Below, piece by piece: positions 30,675-49,039 of a stretch of DNA of 64,000 nt. The position numbers and the translations under genes were made by a program. The stretch's first letter is position 1, and every line of letters begins with the position of its first letter. The stretch comes from Arabidopsis thaliana (Eukaryota > Streptophyta > Magnoliopsida > Brassicales > Brassicaceae): contig NC_003076.8 in the NCBI RefSeq assembly GCF_000001735.4, positions 496,001 to 560,000 on the forward strand. Reading direction: 5' to 3'. The notes beneath the pieces were generated by a model, which made no database searches, was not told where the DNA came from, and saw only the letters and a list, made by a program, of their open reading frames with translations.

Positions 30675-33600
30675 AGACGACGACGATCATTTTTTCGATA
30701 GCTCTAATCGTATCTCCACCGTCGTACCTTCGGATTTAGCATCATCTTCTGACGAAGAAGAAGGTGAGTTTGATGATTGCCGGATCTCGTTTTCTTCTAA
30801 TGTGTCGTCCTCCTCTCGCGCTGCTCCTGCGCCGGATATGTCGCCGGATTATGATATTTGGATGTCGGCGCCGGGATCTATCACGGAGCGTCGTCGAAGG
30901 CTTCTTAATGGAATGGGACTTGAATCTAAGAAGACTAGGCTCGGAGCTATCTCGATTCAACGCGTGAGTGAACCTGTGGCGGCGACGGGTGAGTGCTCAG
31001 GTTCTCGCGTTGCGGAAGTGAAGGTGGAGGAGTCAGATCACAATTCTCCGGTGAATCAAAGAGTTCGTCGATCTCCGTCGATGTCGGTTTTGCTTGTACG
31101 GTCTAGATCTGATTCCGATATCGAAGCGTCTTCTGCTGAGAAACAGAGGAAAGAAGAGATGTTAGGGAAAACGTCGAAATCGCGATTGACTAGAACCGCG
31201 TCTGCGATTGGAGCTCCGTGTGCGAGGATTTGTCCCTACTTCACCCAAACGCAAGCCTCGCCGCCGGACGCACCAAACGGTCATCATCAGTCTCAAGGCC
31301 AACGTAGTGGTCCGTTGCTCTCTTCGGTAGTTTCCAATACTCGTTTTAGTGCTTTTTTCTTGATTAAGAACCTTGACACTGGGAAAGAGTTCATTGTGAA
31401 GGAGTATGGTGAGAATGGAATGTGGAATCGGCTTAGCGATTTGCAAACTGGTAAGCAATTGACAATGGAAGAATTTGAGAAGAGTGTTGGTTATTCATCT
31501 GTTGTTAAGGATCTTATGAGAAGAGAGAACGCGAATTCGACGATGGATTTTAGGAAATTTAACTCGTATGTGTCAAAGAGTTTGAGAGTAAGTAAGAAGA
31601 GAGGAGCTGCTTTGTTAAAGAACATAAAGGACGTTGCTCATTCTATGAGCTCTTCTAAGGTTTCAGAGAAAGAGAAGGATTCAACTGGTAGTGGCACAAG
31701 TAGTCCAAAAGTAGCGGAGAAGAACAATGAGCAGGCGAATCAATGGGTGAAAGTGAGGCATTCAGGGAAGTCTCATAAAGATTTAAGTGCTTTGCATATG
31801 TGTCAAGAGATTCAAGCTCATCAAGGAGGTATTTGGACTATGAAATTTAGTCCAGATTCACATTTATTAGCAAGTGCAGGGGAGGATTGTGCAATCCATG
31901 TGTGGGAGGTTCAAGAATGTGAAATCATGTCAATGAATGAAGGGAGCTTGACACCTATTCATCCTTCAATGTCTGGTTCCACAGATAAATCGTCGGAAGG
32001 TGATGCTGCAGAAGTGTCACAAGATAAGAAGAAGAAAGGGAAAACTTCAATGAGTAAAAAAGGAAACCAGATACCAGATTATGTCCACGCGCCTGAAACT
32101 GTGTTCTCCTTGTCAGATAAACCAATTTGCTCTTTCACTGGTCACTTGGATGATGTTCTGGACTTATCTTGGTCTCGGTCACAGGTTAGTTTGTGTTCCT
32201 TTCTTGCCAACATTAATGCAAGCAGCCATGAATTTCTATTGAAAAAAGTTAAATCATTGGTTGCCGAATATACACAGCTATTGCTTTCATCTTCCATGGA
32301 CAAAACTGTGCGGTTGTGGGATATTGAAACTCAAAGTTGTCTAAAACTATTTGCCCACAATGACTATGGTAAGAAAGGAAATATATTTCAATTCTCAAAT
32401 TCCTTAAATTTCATATCGTTTTGGGAGATTCATGTCTTCCTCTATGGTTTTTAGTTACTTGTGTACAATTCAATCCATTGGATGAAGATTACTTCATTAG
32501 TGGCTCCCTTGATGCCAAGATCCGTATATGGAACATATCAAACCGTCAAGTAGTTGAGTGGAATGATCTAAAGGAAATGGTTACCGCGGTTTGTTATACT
32601 CCTGATGGTCAGGTACGTAATTCTCTTGAACTGTCACCAGCATATACTTGCATTAACGAGCTCGTATTGATATCTCTATGCTCTTTGGTAGGCTGCATTT
32701 GTTGGTTCAATTAATGGGCATTGCCGGCTTTACAGTGCAGAGGGTATATATGCTAAAGGCTCATTCTATTTGTAAACCATGTCTATAACCTTAATTCTTC
32801 ATAAAGTTAACAGACTCATTTTATTTGTTTTTCTGTAATAATTGATCAGATTGCAAGTTGGAACAAACAAACCAGATAGATCTGCAGAACAAAAAGAAGG
32901 CTCAAGCTAAAAAGATCACAGCTTTTCAGGTTTCACTCTTTCTTTTTGAAAACGTTTACATTGTTGTTGTTTTTTTTGCCTCTACTTACCATTGAGTTTG
33001 CTTATACCAGTTTTCGCCAATTAATCCATCAGAAGTGCTTGTAACTTCTGCTGATTCACGCATTCGGGTTCTTGACGGTACTGAACTTGTTCAAAAATTC
33101 AGAGGTATGTAACTGAAACAACTCCATTTGCTTCGTTGTTCAATTTCACAAACTATTAATTCTAAATCTCCTATTCATACATAAACCAGGCTTCAAAAAC
33201 ATGAACAGCCAAATGACAGCATCTTACACAGTAGATGCTAAGCACATTGTCTGCGCTAGCGAAGACTCACAGGTTTACGTGTGGAAACACGAGGAGCCAC
33301 GACTAGGTATCACCGGTAGAAAAACAGTCACCATGTGTACTTCTTATGAAACCTTCCCGTGCAAAGATGTTTCCGTGGCAGTCCCATGGAACGGCGTTGT
33401 AAAAGGTGAACCACCATCCACACAACACCAATCGAAAAGAAACCCGAAAAAACCATCAACTACTACTACTACCCCTGAAAACACGACCACGGGTAAAAAA
33501 TCAGGCCTCCCACCATTACCTAAGAAAAACAATGACGGCACCGCGGATGGAGCAACAGAACAACATCAAGAAGATGATCCAGCTACGCATATTTCGCATA

Positions 33601-33839
33601 ACGAATCAGAGAACAACACAGGCGAGTCAATAAAGCATGGGGATTCACCTTCTATATCAATCTCCTCTCGGATTTCTTCTTGGTCGTGGTTTGATAGTAG
33701 TGGCAGTCATGGAACACATTCAGTTCAGCCAACAGCTTGGGGAATGGTGATTGTTACAGCCACAATCAAGGGCCAAATCCGAACTTACCAAAATTTTGGA
33801 TTACCACGCAGGGTCGGTCGTCAAGGCTCTCTGTTTTGA
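30592..33839 (+). CDS. WD40-repeat family protein
   Basis: Seven exons (30592-32184, 32278-32368, 32455-32612, 32692-32743, 32850-32929, 33011-33104, 33190-33839) give 905 residues (fits At5g02430). The N-terminal 390 residues are Ser/Glu-rich and acidic ([17 protein letters not shown]), with a conserved patch [20 protein letters not shown]. About six WD repeats follow: [20 protein letters not shown] to [22 protein letters not shown] to [26 protein letters not shown] to [26 protein letters not shown] to IRVLDG, and [13 protein letters not shown]. The C-terminus is Thr/Pro/Ser-rich. WD40 propellers scaffold complexes; the specific partner is unknown. The ATG at 30592 is preceded by an overlapping upstream frame at 30582. 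Confidence 0.93.
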
Positions 33840-34821
33840 CACAACCTCTCTCAGTTCTTGTACATATATACGGTGTATTATGTATAGTTCTCATGTATTC
33901 ATGCATAGTGTATTGAGTTTAATTTGTATACTGTATAGTCACAAAACAAGAAGGAACTTGATATATAGAGATTATATTTCTGATGCGAGAGCCTCTTTAC
34001 CGTTTAGAGAGTCTCACACTCTCACTTTTTTTTTTTGACATCATCACAGTCACTCAAGTACGTTATCGCATGAAGATATATCCCAATAGTCTACGTGCTC
34101 ACAAAATCAAAACTCAATTAGGTTTAGAGTGTGTACTAGAATGAAATTGTATCAAATGGAGGGATAAATCTATTTGATGACTAGATCAGTAGTAGAGTTT
34201 TATTTATTTCTTTAAGTTATTATAGTTTCGGACCTTTCGGTGTTGGACTATATAGAAAATAATCATGCCCGTACGAGCTCATGCTAGCATGGGCTTTGCT
34301 GACTGACATCCCTAGTTTAAAACTATAAGAAACCTATTACATCTGAGTTTAGAACCAACTGATTATTTTGGAACATTTTTGTATATTGATTGTTGAACCC
34401 AATATTTAACAAGAAAGAAATAGAAAGCTTACAAAACAGAATGATGTGGTCCAAAAAGGATAAAGTGTTTTGTCTCTCGAGGTACACTGGACGATGCATA
34501 TGGTCTTTGTCCATACCATCTTCTTTTCTCCTTTTCTCAATTTCGAGCTTCTAACGGTAACGGTACTTATGCTATTTTTCTTTTTATTCAATATTCCAAT
34601 AAAAATAGTATTCCAACCTGAAATATCAAGACACTAACCAGAATTTCATACCACTATAGAATCGAAACTAATACCAAATCAAAAATTAAAATCCACTAAA
34701 TTGATAATTTTAGAAACCTTTGTTCCCTTCAATTAACAACCTTAAATCAAGATGATTTGGTTTCCGTACCTACATTGGATTCAGTATTATAAATAGCTAT
34801 GTTTATGAATGAATGTCAAAT
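33840..34821. other. 3' region of WD40 gene and spacer
   Basis: The first part is probably the WD40 3' untranslated region. An imperfect palindromic patch (about 34266-34293, GCCCGTAC to CATGGGC) is present. No gene seen. Confidence 0.45.
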
Positions 34822-34895
34822 GGTTTCGTGGTGTAGTTGGTTATCACGTCAGTCTAACACACTGAAGGTCTCCGGTTCGAACCCGGGCGAAGCCA
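34822..34895 (+). tRNA. tRNA-Val (AAC anticodon)
   Basis: Acceptor GGTTTCG pairs with CGAAGCC. The D-arm is TGTAGTTGGTTATCA, the anticodon loop contains AAC within CTAACAC, and the T-arm is CCGGTTCGAACCCGG. There is no intron. A T-rich stretch follows directly. Confidence 0.95.
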
Positions 34896-35065
34896 ATTTC
34901 TTTTATTTTATTTTAATCTCGTCGAGTTTTGATTATTACCAAATAAAATAAATCAATTATTTTCTCTCCAAAAAGTATGTACAACACATCATTTCATTAG
35001 CTACATCTTTTGTTCCTAAGTTTATTCAACCAAATCTCTCTCTCCCTTTGAGTCTCAAAGCTTCA

Positions 35066-36725
35066 ATGGCTCACCAGGTACTGTTTCTCCTCTCTTTTTT
35101 TCTCTTTCTCTGGCTCTTTAACACAATAGCCTTTATATACACACGCATATATATAGTATAGACCATGTGTAATGGATGTGATTATATAGGAGGAAGGATG
35201 GCCATTGGGTCTGAGACCAGTAAATGCAAGAATCGGAGGACTCACAAGAGGAACTCATCATCATCATCATCATGAACAAGTCTCTGCTGGTTCAATCTCC
35301 TTCAGCTCTCTTCTCTCTCCTTCTCCCTCATCTCAATCTTCCTCCGATCTTGATTCTCAGGTCCGATATATACACTTCTCTACTTATACTATAAATATAT
35401 GCATATAGATATATATAGTTGCATATATACACACTTTTTATATAGACTATATATAGTATAGTAAACTATTCACGGGTTAGCAGATTCTTTTCTTGGTTGA
35501 ATCCTTACATATCCCTCCAAATTTTCATATTTTGTTCCATATTTGGATAGATCAATGAATTACTTTAACATTATCCATATTTTTGTTTTATTTCAGTTTT
35601 ATCTTTGTTTTTCGTTTTCTTGCATATTAATTGATGAGCCGTTTGAAACTGTCTACGGTTCTTTTGGAAATTTAGAAGGAATACAATGATTCTACTTTGA
35701 CTACTAGTTTGGATCTATTGAATTCACATTCTCTTTCAAATTATTAAAATGAATATACTAAAATAGTATTGTTGTTGTTGGTTGAGATGACTTCAGAGCG
35801 AACGTGAACCAATCGTATGCACTTTAAAGCTGTGATGGTTTTGTCTGAAAAGGGCACGTTTGTCGGAAATTGTTGATTCTCAAAATAAAGTTATTGTATA
35901 AAATTATAATCAGACCAATTTCTCAAATATGTTGGCACCTTTTGTCTTTTGATCACACCGTATTGAAAAGTGAAATCATTGAAAATTTTACCAATAGTCC
36001 GTTGAGAATAACTATGTGATTATTTCTTTTGGCATTCACGTAAATTTGAAAACTAGTGATTTGTGTTCAGTTTTCTGCCATTCAGCCAATTTTATACTTT
36101 TAAAAACAAGAGGTTCCGTCATTATGCAGTTTAACAAATAAATTATGTTTTTAACCTAACGATTTCGGCATTTTACTCTAAATATTTGGTTCTACATCAG
36201 ATTTTTGTTCATACTTAACTTTCTCTTTTTGGTCACCATTCACCATCACAGTTCAAATATTGACCTCTTTTGTGAAGCAAACATGGCAACCACTGTGAGA
36301 CTTATGTTGTCTCAATATTGTTTTTCTTAAATTCCGTATATACACTAAAAAGCATTTTACACATCTATTTTTTGCAGTCGATGGGATCATTTTTCCGCGA
36401 TAGGAGCTACACACTAGGAAACCTAATCGGGATATCAAGCTTTCTAGAACTTTCAAGAAGATCAAACCGAACAAGGAATGATCAAACAGGCGCTGCTAGA
36501 AACCATCAACACCATAAGAATCTCAAAACTTACTACAAGCCATGGATTTTCTCTATATGTTCAAAACTAAGCACAAACGCCACTGTCATTTCCCATAACA
36601 GGATTATAAACGAAGAAAATGATGGCCGTAACAATGTGCAGTCTCTTGGACACTTCCTCATTATGGAGAGACGAGCTGTGGGATCAACCATAAGGTCCAC
36701 ACCGACACCGACACCGACTATGTGA
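35066..36725 (+). CDS. Unknown plant protein, 176 residues
   Basis: Three exons (35066-35077, 35190-35360, 36378-36725), with a four-codon first exon (MAHQ) and a 1.0-kb second intron. The protein continues EEGWPLGLRPVNARIG, a His run (six), a Ser-rich stretch, then a more conserved-looking C-terminal half with SMGSFFRDRSYTLGNLIGI and SFLELSRRSNR, ending in a Thr-Pro repeat (TPTPTPTM). Frame is kept across both junctions. It probably corresponds to At5g02440. I know no function; there is no signal peptide or membrane span. The combination of GNLIGI and SSFLELSRRS recurs in unnamed plant proteins. Confidence 0.8.
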
Positions 36726-36924
36726 ATGTCCGATAATTTATAGCCAATTGTGTCTTTAAACGATAATGGAATGTGTAATATGATTTCCTCATGGTCTGAC
36801 GCAACAGATTCTGATTGTATTTTTATTTTGTCAATTTGAGATTTGGAGTTTAAAATTTGTTTTTGGTTTCTTATGTATAGTTCAAAAACAGTTTTCTTTG
36901 CATGAGTTGCATCAATATATTTTT

Positions 36925-37100
36925 ATTGGGCCTCGTTGAAAGAAACAAAATTTCGTATCTAATAAGGCCCAAAAAATTGAAACAATTCCTGATTAAAGCC
37001 CAGTTTATAAACTATTTCGTTTGGGCCCAACAATCTCACAATGGCAGGGGTAGATTTGGAAATATAGAAAGAAGGTCTCAAAAATCACTAAACCCTAATC
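36925..37100 (+). promoter_or_regulatory. RPL36C promoter: TGGGCC (site II) boxes and telo box
   Basis: TGGGCC/GGCCCA elements occur at 36927-36932, 36966-36971 and 37022-37030 (TGGGCCCAA). An AAACCCTAA telo box is at 37090-37098. This pairing is the standard ribosomal-protein promoter in Arabidopsis, bound by TCP factors and telo-box factors in dividing cells. Confidence 0.8.
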
Positions 37101-37195
37101 TCTTTATTTTGGAGAAGACTATAAAATCGATTTTCTCTCACAAATCTTATTCTCTTTCGACTTCAGTGGCGGCGCATTCAGAGATTCAAACTCAG

Positions 37196-37495
37196 GTGAG
37201 TGATCATAATCAGATCTTTTCGCTTTATTGATTTCATATGTAGTCTCTTTCGATTAGTGTGAAAGTTTTGGAATCGACAAATCTTTACGAGTTACTACTA
37301 CTACTAGAGTACATCGCGATTTGCTTATTCAATCGTTTTTGAGAAATTGAATTGTTCGTCCGTAAAATCAGTTTTGGAATTGAGCTGATAATATTAGAAG
37401 ATAGATATAGCTTATCTGAAGAGAAAATCGCATAGAAGAGTAGATCTGAGATTTTGTTCTTGAACTAAATATGTCACGATTATTGAAATTGGCAG
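37196..37495 (+). other. 5' untranslated intron of RPL36C
   Basis: A GTGAGT donor (after ACTCAG) and a GGCAG acceptor six bases before the ATG define a 300-base leader intron, common in plant ribosomal-protein genes. Confidence 0.7.
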
Positions 37496-37500
37496 AGAAA

Positions 37501-43548
<6,048 letters not shown>

Positions 43549-45058
43549 TTATATATTGCTAGTAGAAGAAGAACTGAAATTATTAGAGACTTCACTCCAC
43601 GAACTTGTTGCAGCTGCGGTGGATGCTGCAGCAGCGCCATGAATATTCCAGAGCTGTTGTTCGTCTCCAAAAAGTTGTCTAGACAAGTTGAGCTGATTGT
43701 TACTATCTTCCATTTTCACTGAAGCTAATTGCGACGCGGTGGCTGTAACCATAGCTGATGAAGCAGACGAAGAAGAGGAGATAAGGTTATGGAAAATGTT
43801 CTTAGGTCGATACTGACCCGACCCGGTAACCAATCCGTAACCTGGATTCTGCTGCTCCATTTGATGTTGTTGATCAAACGGGTCTAAACCGCCTAAAGGA
43901 AGTTGGTTTGTTGCCGGGAATCTCCACTGGTCAAAACCGTTTAAAAGAGCCGCCGCTCCTCCACTGCTTCCACCGCCTATATGATAAGAAGGAGCTGAAA
44001 CGGCACCGTATTGTAAGGTGAAGTTGTCTGTGAAGTCTAAAGGAGGCATAAGCTTAAGAGGAGGCAAAGATGATCCAAGTCCAAGTATGTTGTTGTTATT
44101 GCTGTTATGATCATGTCCGGGGATTAACCCTGCGTTGTAAGAAGACAGCAACGAGCTTAGAGACGATGACGAAGAAGGTGGTCCCATCTGATTGTTAGCC
44201 ATGGCTCGGTGGTGGTATTGGTCGTTGCTCGTGGCGCTGTCTTGTGACTTGCTGTTACCGCTACTGGTGCTACCGCCACCTCCACCGCTGCTGTTTTTGG
44301 TTCTTTTGTTTCTACGGCAACCGCCACCGACGGGAACGCTCCTTAGAGCACCGCCACGTGTCCAGTAACGACGGCATGCTTTGCAGAAGTGGCGAGGTTG
44401 AGTGAGACTGTAGTTGTTGAAGTAACAGAATTTGGTGTTAGTTGAGTCACATCTTGGACACTTCAAGGCTGTTTCAGGTAATGGTATGTTGGCTAGCCTT
44501 GCTCTTTCCGCCATCGAACCTGGTCGGATTAACCCGCCAGGTCCACCGGGAACAGCGACTCCGCCGTTACCGTTGTTGTGGTGAAGCTGCGGAGGCGTTT
44601 GTTGCTGTTGCGGTGGGAGGGGATGGTGAGGAAGAAACTGTTGGTTGATGTTATTTCCCGTGAATCCAACGGTGGTTGTGATTGGTTGATGCTAAAGAGA
44701 GGAAGAAATGATTCAAAAACAACACAAAAAGTTTTTAGAATATGTGAAAATTTTGATAAAGAAGGAAAGAAAGAATTAATTTTATGAGTATATTCAAATT
44801 CAACCACAGATATACAAAGATTAAAAGTGACAAAAGGAACAAGAATATTATTATCCTTTTTTCTTGTTTGTTTAATCTCTCTTTATGTTTTTTTTTCTTC
44901 TTCTTTAAATTGGTTCTTGAGTACTCATAAATTATAAAACCAAAGAAAGCCAACAAAAGCCATTTAGAGTAAAAGAAGAGATAATCGGATCATGAACTTA
45001 CTTGTTGTTGCCAGTTTGATGAATGATCAGGATAAGTAGGAAATGAAGAAAAAACCAT
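43549..45058 (-). CDS. DOF5.1: Dof zinc-finger transcription factor
   Basis: Two exons on minus (45002-45058 and 43549-44691) give 399 residues. The start is [19 protein letters not shown]. The Dof domain is [20 protein letters not shown] followed by [20 protein letters not shown], with zinc ligands Cys97, Cys100, Cys122 and Cys125 in CX2CX21CX2C spacing. It binds AAAG cores in DNA. Flanks are rich in Gln/Pro/Gly before the finger and Ser/Gly/Asn after it. An intron before the Dof domain is typical of this subgroup. Length and flanks fit At5g02460 (DOF5.1, also called PEAR2), a phloem-associated mobile regulator of radial growth from memory. Confident of the family, fairly sure of the member. 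Confidence 0.93.
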
Positions 45059-46561
45059 CTTTGATCTTTCTTCTTTGATGATATCTTCTCTCTTTAGTTT
45101 TCTGTTTTTTTTTGAGCAAATAAAGGATTTAAAGCTGATTTTTTTTTTGGTGAAGGCTTATATGAAGAAGTGGAGAATTACATCAATAAAAACAAAGGGA
45201 AGAGCTTTAGAGAGAGGAAAGAAGAGGAGATGAGAGCTTAGCGAAAGATAGAGAGAGAAGGCAAAGGTAAAGGAAGAACCTTTATTCATTTATATACATA
45301 CCCACACATATACACATATATATATATATATAGAATATGTTTGAATATCATATTAATTATATATATAGATGAATAAAATAAGAATTGAGTGTGTCCACAG
45401 TGTTATTGCGAGGCTCTTTTTGTTTTATATATTATATACATATTTGCTTAGGGTTTTGGGAAGGTGGAGGAGAGTGAGTGTGTCCGATTGCTTAACCCAT
45501 AAGTTTCTTTCTGATTCTCTCTTTCTGGCAATACTGCTACTTCTGTACTATGTGTGCAAATTATACATATACACAGTTTTAGAAAATAAAAGAAAAAAGC
45601 ACTTAGCTTGACTGGTTGTATGGTTTAAACTTTAAAGTCAGTAAAAATCAGAAAACATTGATGTACGTCAAGATATTTAGAAACGTTTTAATTAGCATGC
45701 AAAAAATCGAAAAATAAAATAAAAGATGATAAACGTTAGGATTGGATCTAGGTGACGTTAGTACTTAGTGGTATTCAAGAGAAAACTGCAATTGTGATAT
45801 ATCTTAGTTGTTCTATAAGAAAATTAGGGCTGATATGATATCTACTGCTTTTGTGGACTATATCAGCTACAAATCTAATTATACAGAAGAGAAATTGGTT
45901 GTGCTTGAATTTTAGTACGTCTATATACCTCAACTTTAACTAAACAAGTAACTAATAGATTGGACTAAAATGGGCCAACACTAATTACTAAATAATATTA
46001 GATGATATTGATTTAAAATGTATTGAGAATGAGTAGATTAAGTTGATGAAAAGAATAGTATATAGTATTTATTTTGACGGCAATTGAAAAACAGTCCAAC
46101 ATTCTTCCGAAGTGTCCCCAACCAATTTCGCTTTTCTTTCCCTCGAACCGCCGCGATGTCTCTTTTTTTCCTTTTCCAGACAAAAAACATTATTTTTGCA
46201 TGGGAATTGCAAATTTTGAACTTTCCTAGCACACGCGCCATTTAAGCGCGTAAATTGAATCTAACTAGCTTCGGTAAACCAACCTAACCGGAGACTAAAT
46301 TTGTTAGACCAATCAAACAGAAGGAAAATAGCCAATAGATTCAACACGGTTAGTTTTGGTTTAAAACAATAGTTTCTGTTTCCGTTGAAATATCGCATCA
46401 AGTTCGAATAAAAAGGAAAATTGGATAAACAAACATTTGTTGGCCTATGAATTGATTTTACAGTCTCTCTCAATTGAACACTAAACCAGATGTATAATTT
46501 TTTAGTATACCAATTAGATCATTACTTCTTCTTCTTGAAGAATTTGGGAATAGAAGCTCGG
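45059..46561. other. Dof upstream region and DPA 3' region
   Basis: CT/GA-rich Dof leader (about 45060-45280, purine-rich on plus), a (TA) run near 45310-45330, then AT-rich spacer. There is a short CG-rich patch near 46213-46250 (ACACGCGCC and AAGCGCG). No gene seen. Confidence 0.5.
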
Positions 46562-48423
46562 TCAGCGAGTATCAATGGATCCCGAGTTCCAGCAAACCGG
46601 GCCTGAGGTTCCAGAAGCAATGCAAGAACTGGATGAAGAATGAGCGGAGCTATGTTGAGATTGGTGATGTGTAGATGAAGAAGAAGATACTCTGTTCTGT
46701 TCTTGCTTCTGTTCTTGCATCAGTTTCAAAATGTAAGCATCATCATGGACCGAGAAAGGTGTGCTGCTCACAACAAAATTTACGAAGATTTCAATTCCGA
46801 TTTAAGAGATAGCAGAACTGATTTTGATTTTGAGAAGAAATGTTGTTTATTTTTACCTATTGAAGTCGAGGTGTACAAGTTGCATATCTTCAGAAATCTC
46901 GATTTCGACTACTGCGTGAGGGTTTGTCTATAGAGATGGAAATAGATTAGGATATCGAAAAACATGAAATAGAAACTACGGACGAGAAAGAGATTTTTGA
47001 AGTACCTCAAGTAGAATGAATGGTAAGGTAAATCCTTCTGCTGGGCCTTGAGTCTTCACAACCATCTCTTGATTTCTCGACATAAGACTCTCAAGACTTG
47101 AGACCTGATGATAACAACATTTGAGTAACATTATAAGCAAAACGTAGAAAGACGGTTTAACATTTCATTAAGACAACATAAAATGATTCAATACACGACG
47201 TATCTATGGATTCTAGAAAACCTGCAATATCAATAACTTTTGTCATCTATTGACATGCATAACAAGATCTCAAATTCTAAGAGAGTCTTGTATTTAAATT
47301 TTCCATCAAACAGAAAGAAGATCACCTTTTCTCTCAACTCTTTAAGAAAAGCAGCCTTCTTTTGCACACTGCTCATAACTTTATTACGATCCATCTGCAA
47401 ATAGAGGTAGAGAGATTAGTAGAGAAGACGAAGAGAGAGAGCAATTACATAGATGAGATAACTGAAAGGAAAAGCTTGGAAGCTAAACCTTGACTTCTTC
47501 CACATCCTTTTTGCAGGTAATAGGAAGTCCTTTCCACCGGATTTCCTTTTTATCCCTTGCAATAATATCCAACGCCATGAACACATTGAGCGCATCGTAG
47601 ACTCTCCGCCTTATGTTCTTCTCATTGTACTGATTGAACATAAGAGAATGTTGTTATAGCTTTTTTTTTTTCCAAATAACTCAAGACAGATGATATGAGC
47701 TTTCCATCTCGCTATACCTCATTTTCATTCAAAGGCTTCTCTGCGTTTTGCTTAATTGTGGCAAAATCTGAAATAATTTCGTCTGCAACCTGGAATCACA
47801 AGAGCCACAGTCTCAAACGTAGATTTTCACATTTTCTGATACAATGCCTCTATATAAGGGCAAGACTCCTGATTAGAAGAAGAATTTGAGACAATGCTCA
47901 ACAACTAACTTAGAGGATTGCTTCTTGAAGTGAATACTTGTTCATATAAAGATCAATTCTAATGCGTCTTAAACTGAAAACTCATTGATTACATCACCAA
48001 TTCCTTAATGGAACAAAGAGAGTAATACCTCCTTGTAAGTAGTTATCTTCTTGGCTTCCAACTTCTGACAAACTGTGTGAAGTTAAATCAAAATCAGCAA
48101 AACAACAATACTTTCACTTCAGGCATGTTTGAGCTAAGAGAGATATATCACTGACCCATAACACTGAATTGACGAAGCCCGCCTCCAGAAGTTCTTGATT
48201 GCCCTTTCTTCTCTGATCTTTTAAACACAAATTCAATACAGACATTTTAGCTCCAAGTAAAAAAACCAGAGACTTTGTGAGTAAGAAGAATAATTAACAC
48301 TGACCCAATTTCAGAATCATCATCAACAATCAATTTCCTTCTCACTGGAGTTTTCTCAACGCTCACTGAAGGATGTTGCCTCTGCTTCTCTGGAGTGACA
48401 AACAACTCCATCTCCATACTCAT
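46562..48423 (-). CDS. DPA: DP transcription factor, E2F dimerisation partner
   Basis: Nine exons on minus (48305-48423, 48156-48217, 48029-48072, 47718-47789, 47489-47629, 47326-47394, 47006-47104, 46857-46927, 46562-46763) join in frame to 292 residues, the size of Arabidopsis DPA (At5g02470). The start is MSMEMELFVTPEKQRQHPSV. DNA-binding domain: GGGLRQFSVMVCQKLEAKK to NIRRRVYDALNVFMALDIIA, about residues 50-130, including the RRRVYD motif shared by E2F and DP. Dimerisation heptads follow (KKAAFLKELREKVSSLESLM). The Ser-rich C-terminus ends SGSIDTR. It pairs with E2Fa/b to drive S-phase genes. Two E2F-like motifs lie upstream. Confidence 0.95.
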
Positions 48424-48854
48424 CCTTCTCTACACAATTTACCAATTAACAAAGTTAGCTACACGAAATCAAATCAATTAGTTGTTCATGTCTCAAATCC
48501 ATCGTTGACTAAAACCGATGAATCAATAGACACAATCTAAAAAACCCTAAATTGTTGACAGCTCCAATTTCAATTTTTTAACAAAAGCTAAACAAAATTT
48601 ATGAAATGGGAATCATCAACCAGTTGGATTAGATCTAACGATGGTGAAGAAAACCCTAGTTCAGAGAAATAAAGGCTAAAGCTCGAATCCGTTTCAAAAG
48701 ATCAAAGAACGAACCAGTGATCGATCTTCCAATGGCGGAATAAAAAAAGATGGAGATTTTTTTTCTAGGGTTTTGGTTTTACTCTTTTTATTACACAGAG
48801 ATGCGAACAACAACCAAAAAAAAAAAATCGGAGATGAAATTACTTTGGGTGAGA

Positions 48855-49003
48855 GTTCCCGCTATAAACAAACAAACAAACTGTAACAACAAACAAACAC
48901 AGAATTCTCCATAGCCCATCAAAAGCCTCAACAAAAACAAAACACACGCACTCTCTGTGTTCGAACCCAACCGCTACGGTGTCGTTTTTCAACTTTGGCG
49001 GGG
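48855..49003 (-). promoter_or_regulatory. E2F-like sites and ACGACACCGT motif upstream of DPA
   Basis: GTTCCCGC (48855-48862) and TTTGGCGGG (48994-49002) resemble the E2F consensus TTTSSCGC, each with one mismatch. Nearby ACGGTGTCGTTTT (about 48976-48988) is the plant core-promoter motif AAACGACACCGT. This suggests possible self-regulation of DPA by E2F-DP, inferred only. Confidence 0.45.
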
Positions 49004-49039
49004 GATTTAAATGGGCCTTTTGTAACTCTTTGTAATTTT

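Noticed and set aside
36902-37231. 109-codon plus frame upstream of RPL36C
   Set aside because: It lies in the promoter and leader with site II and telo boxes and crosses the leader-intron donor.
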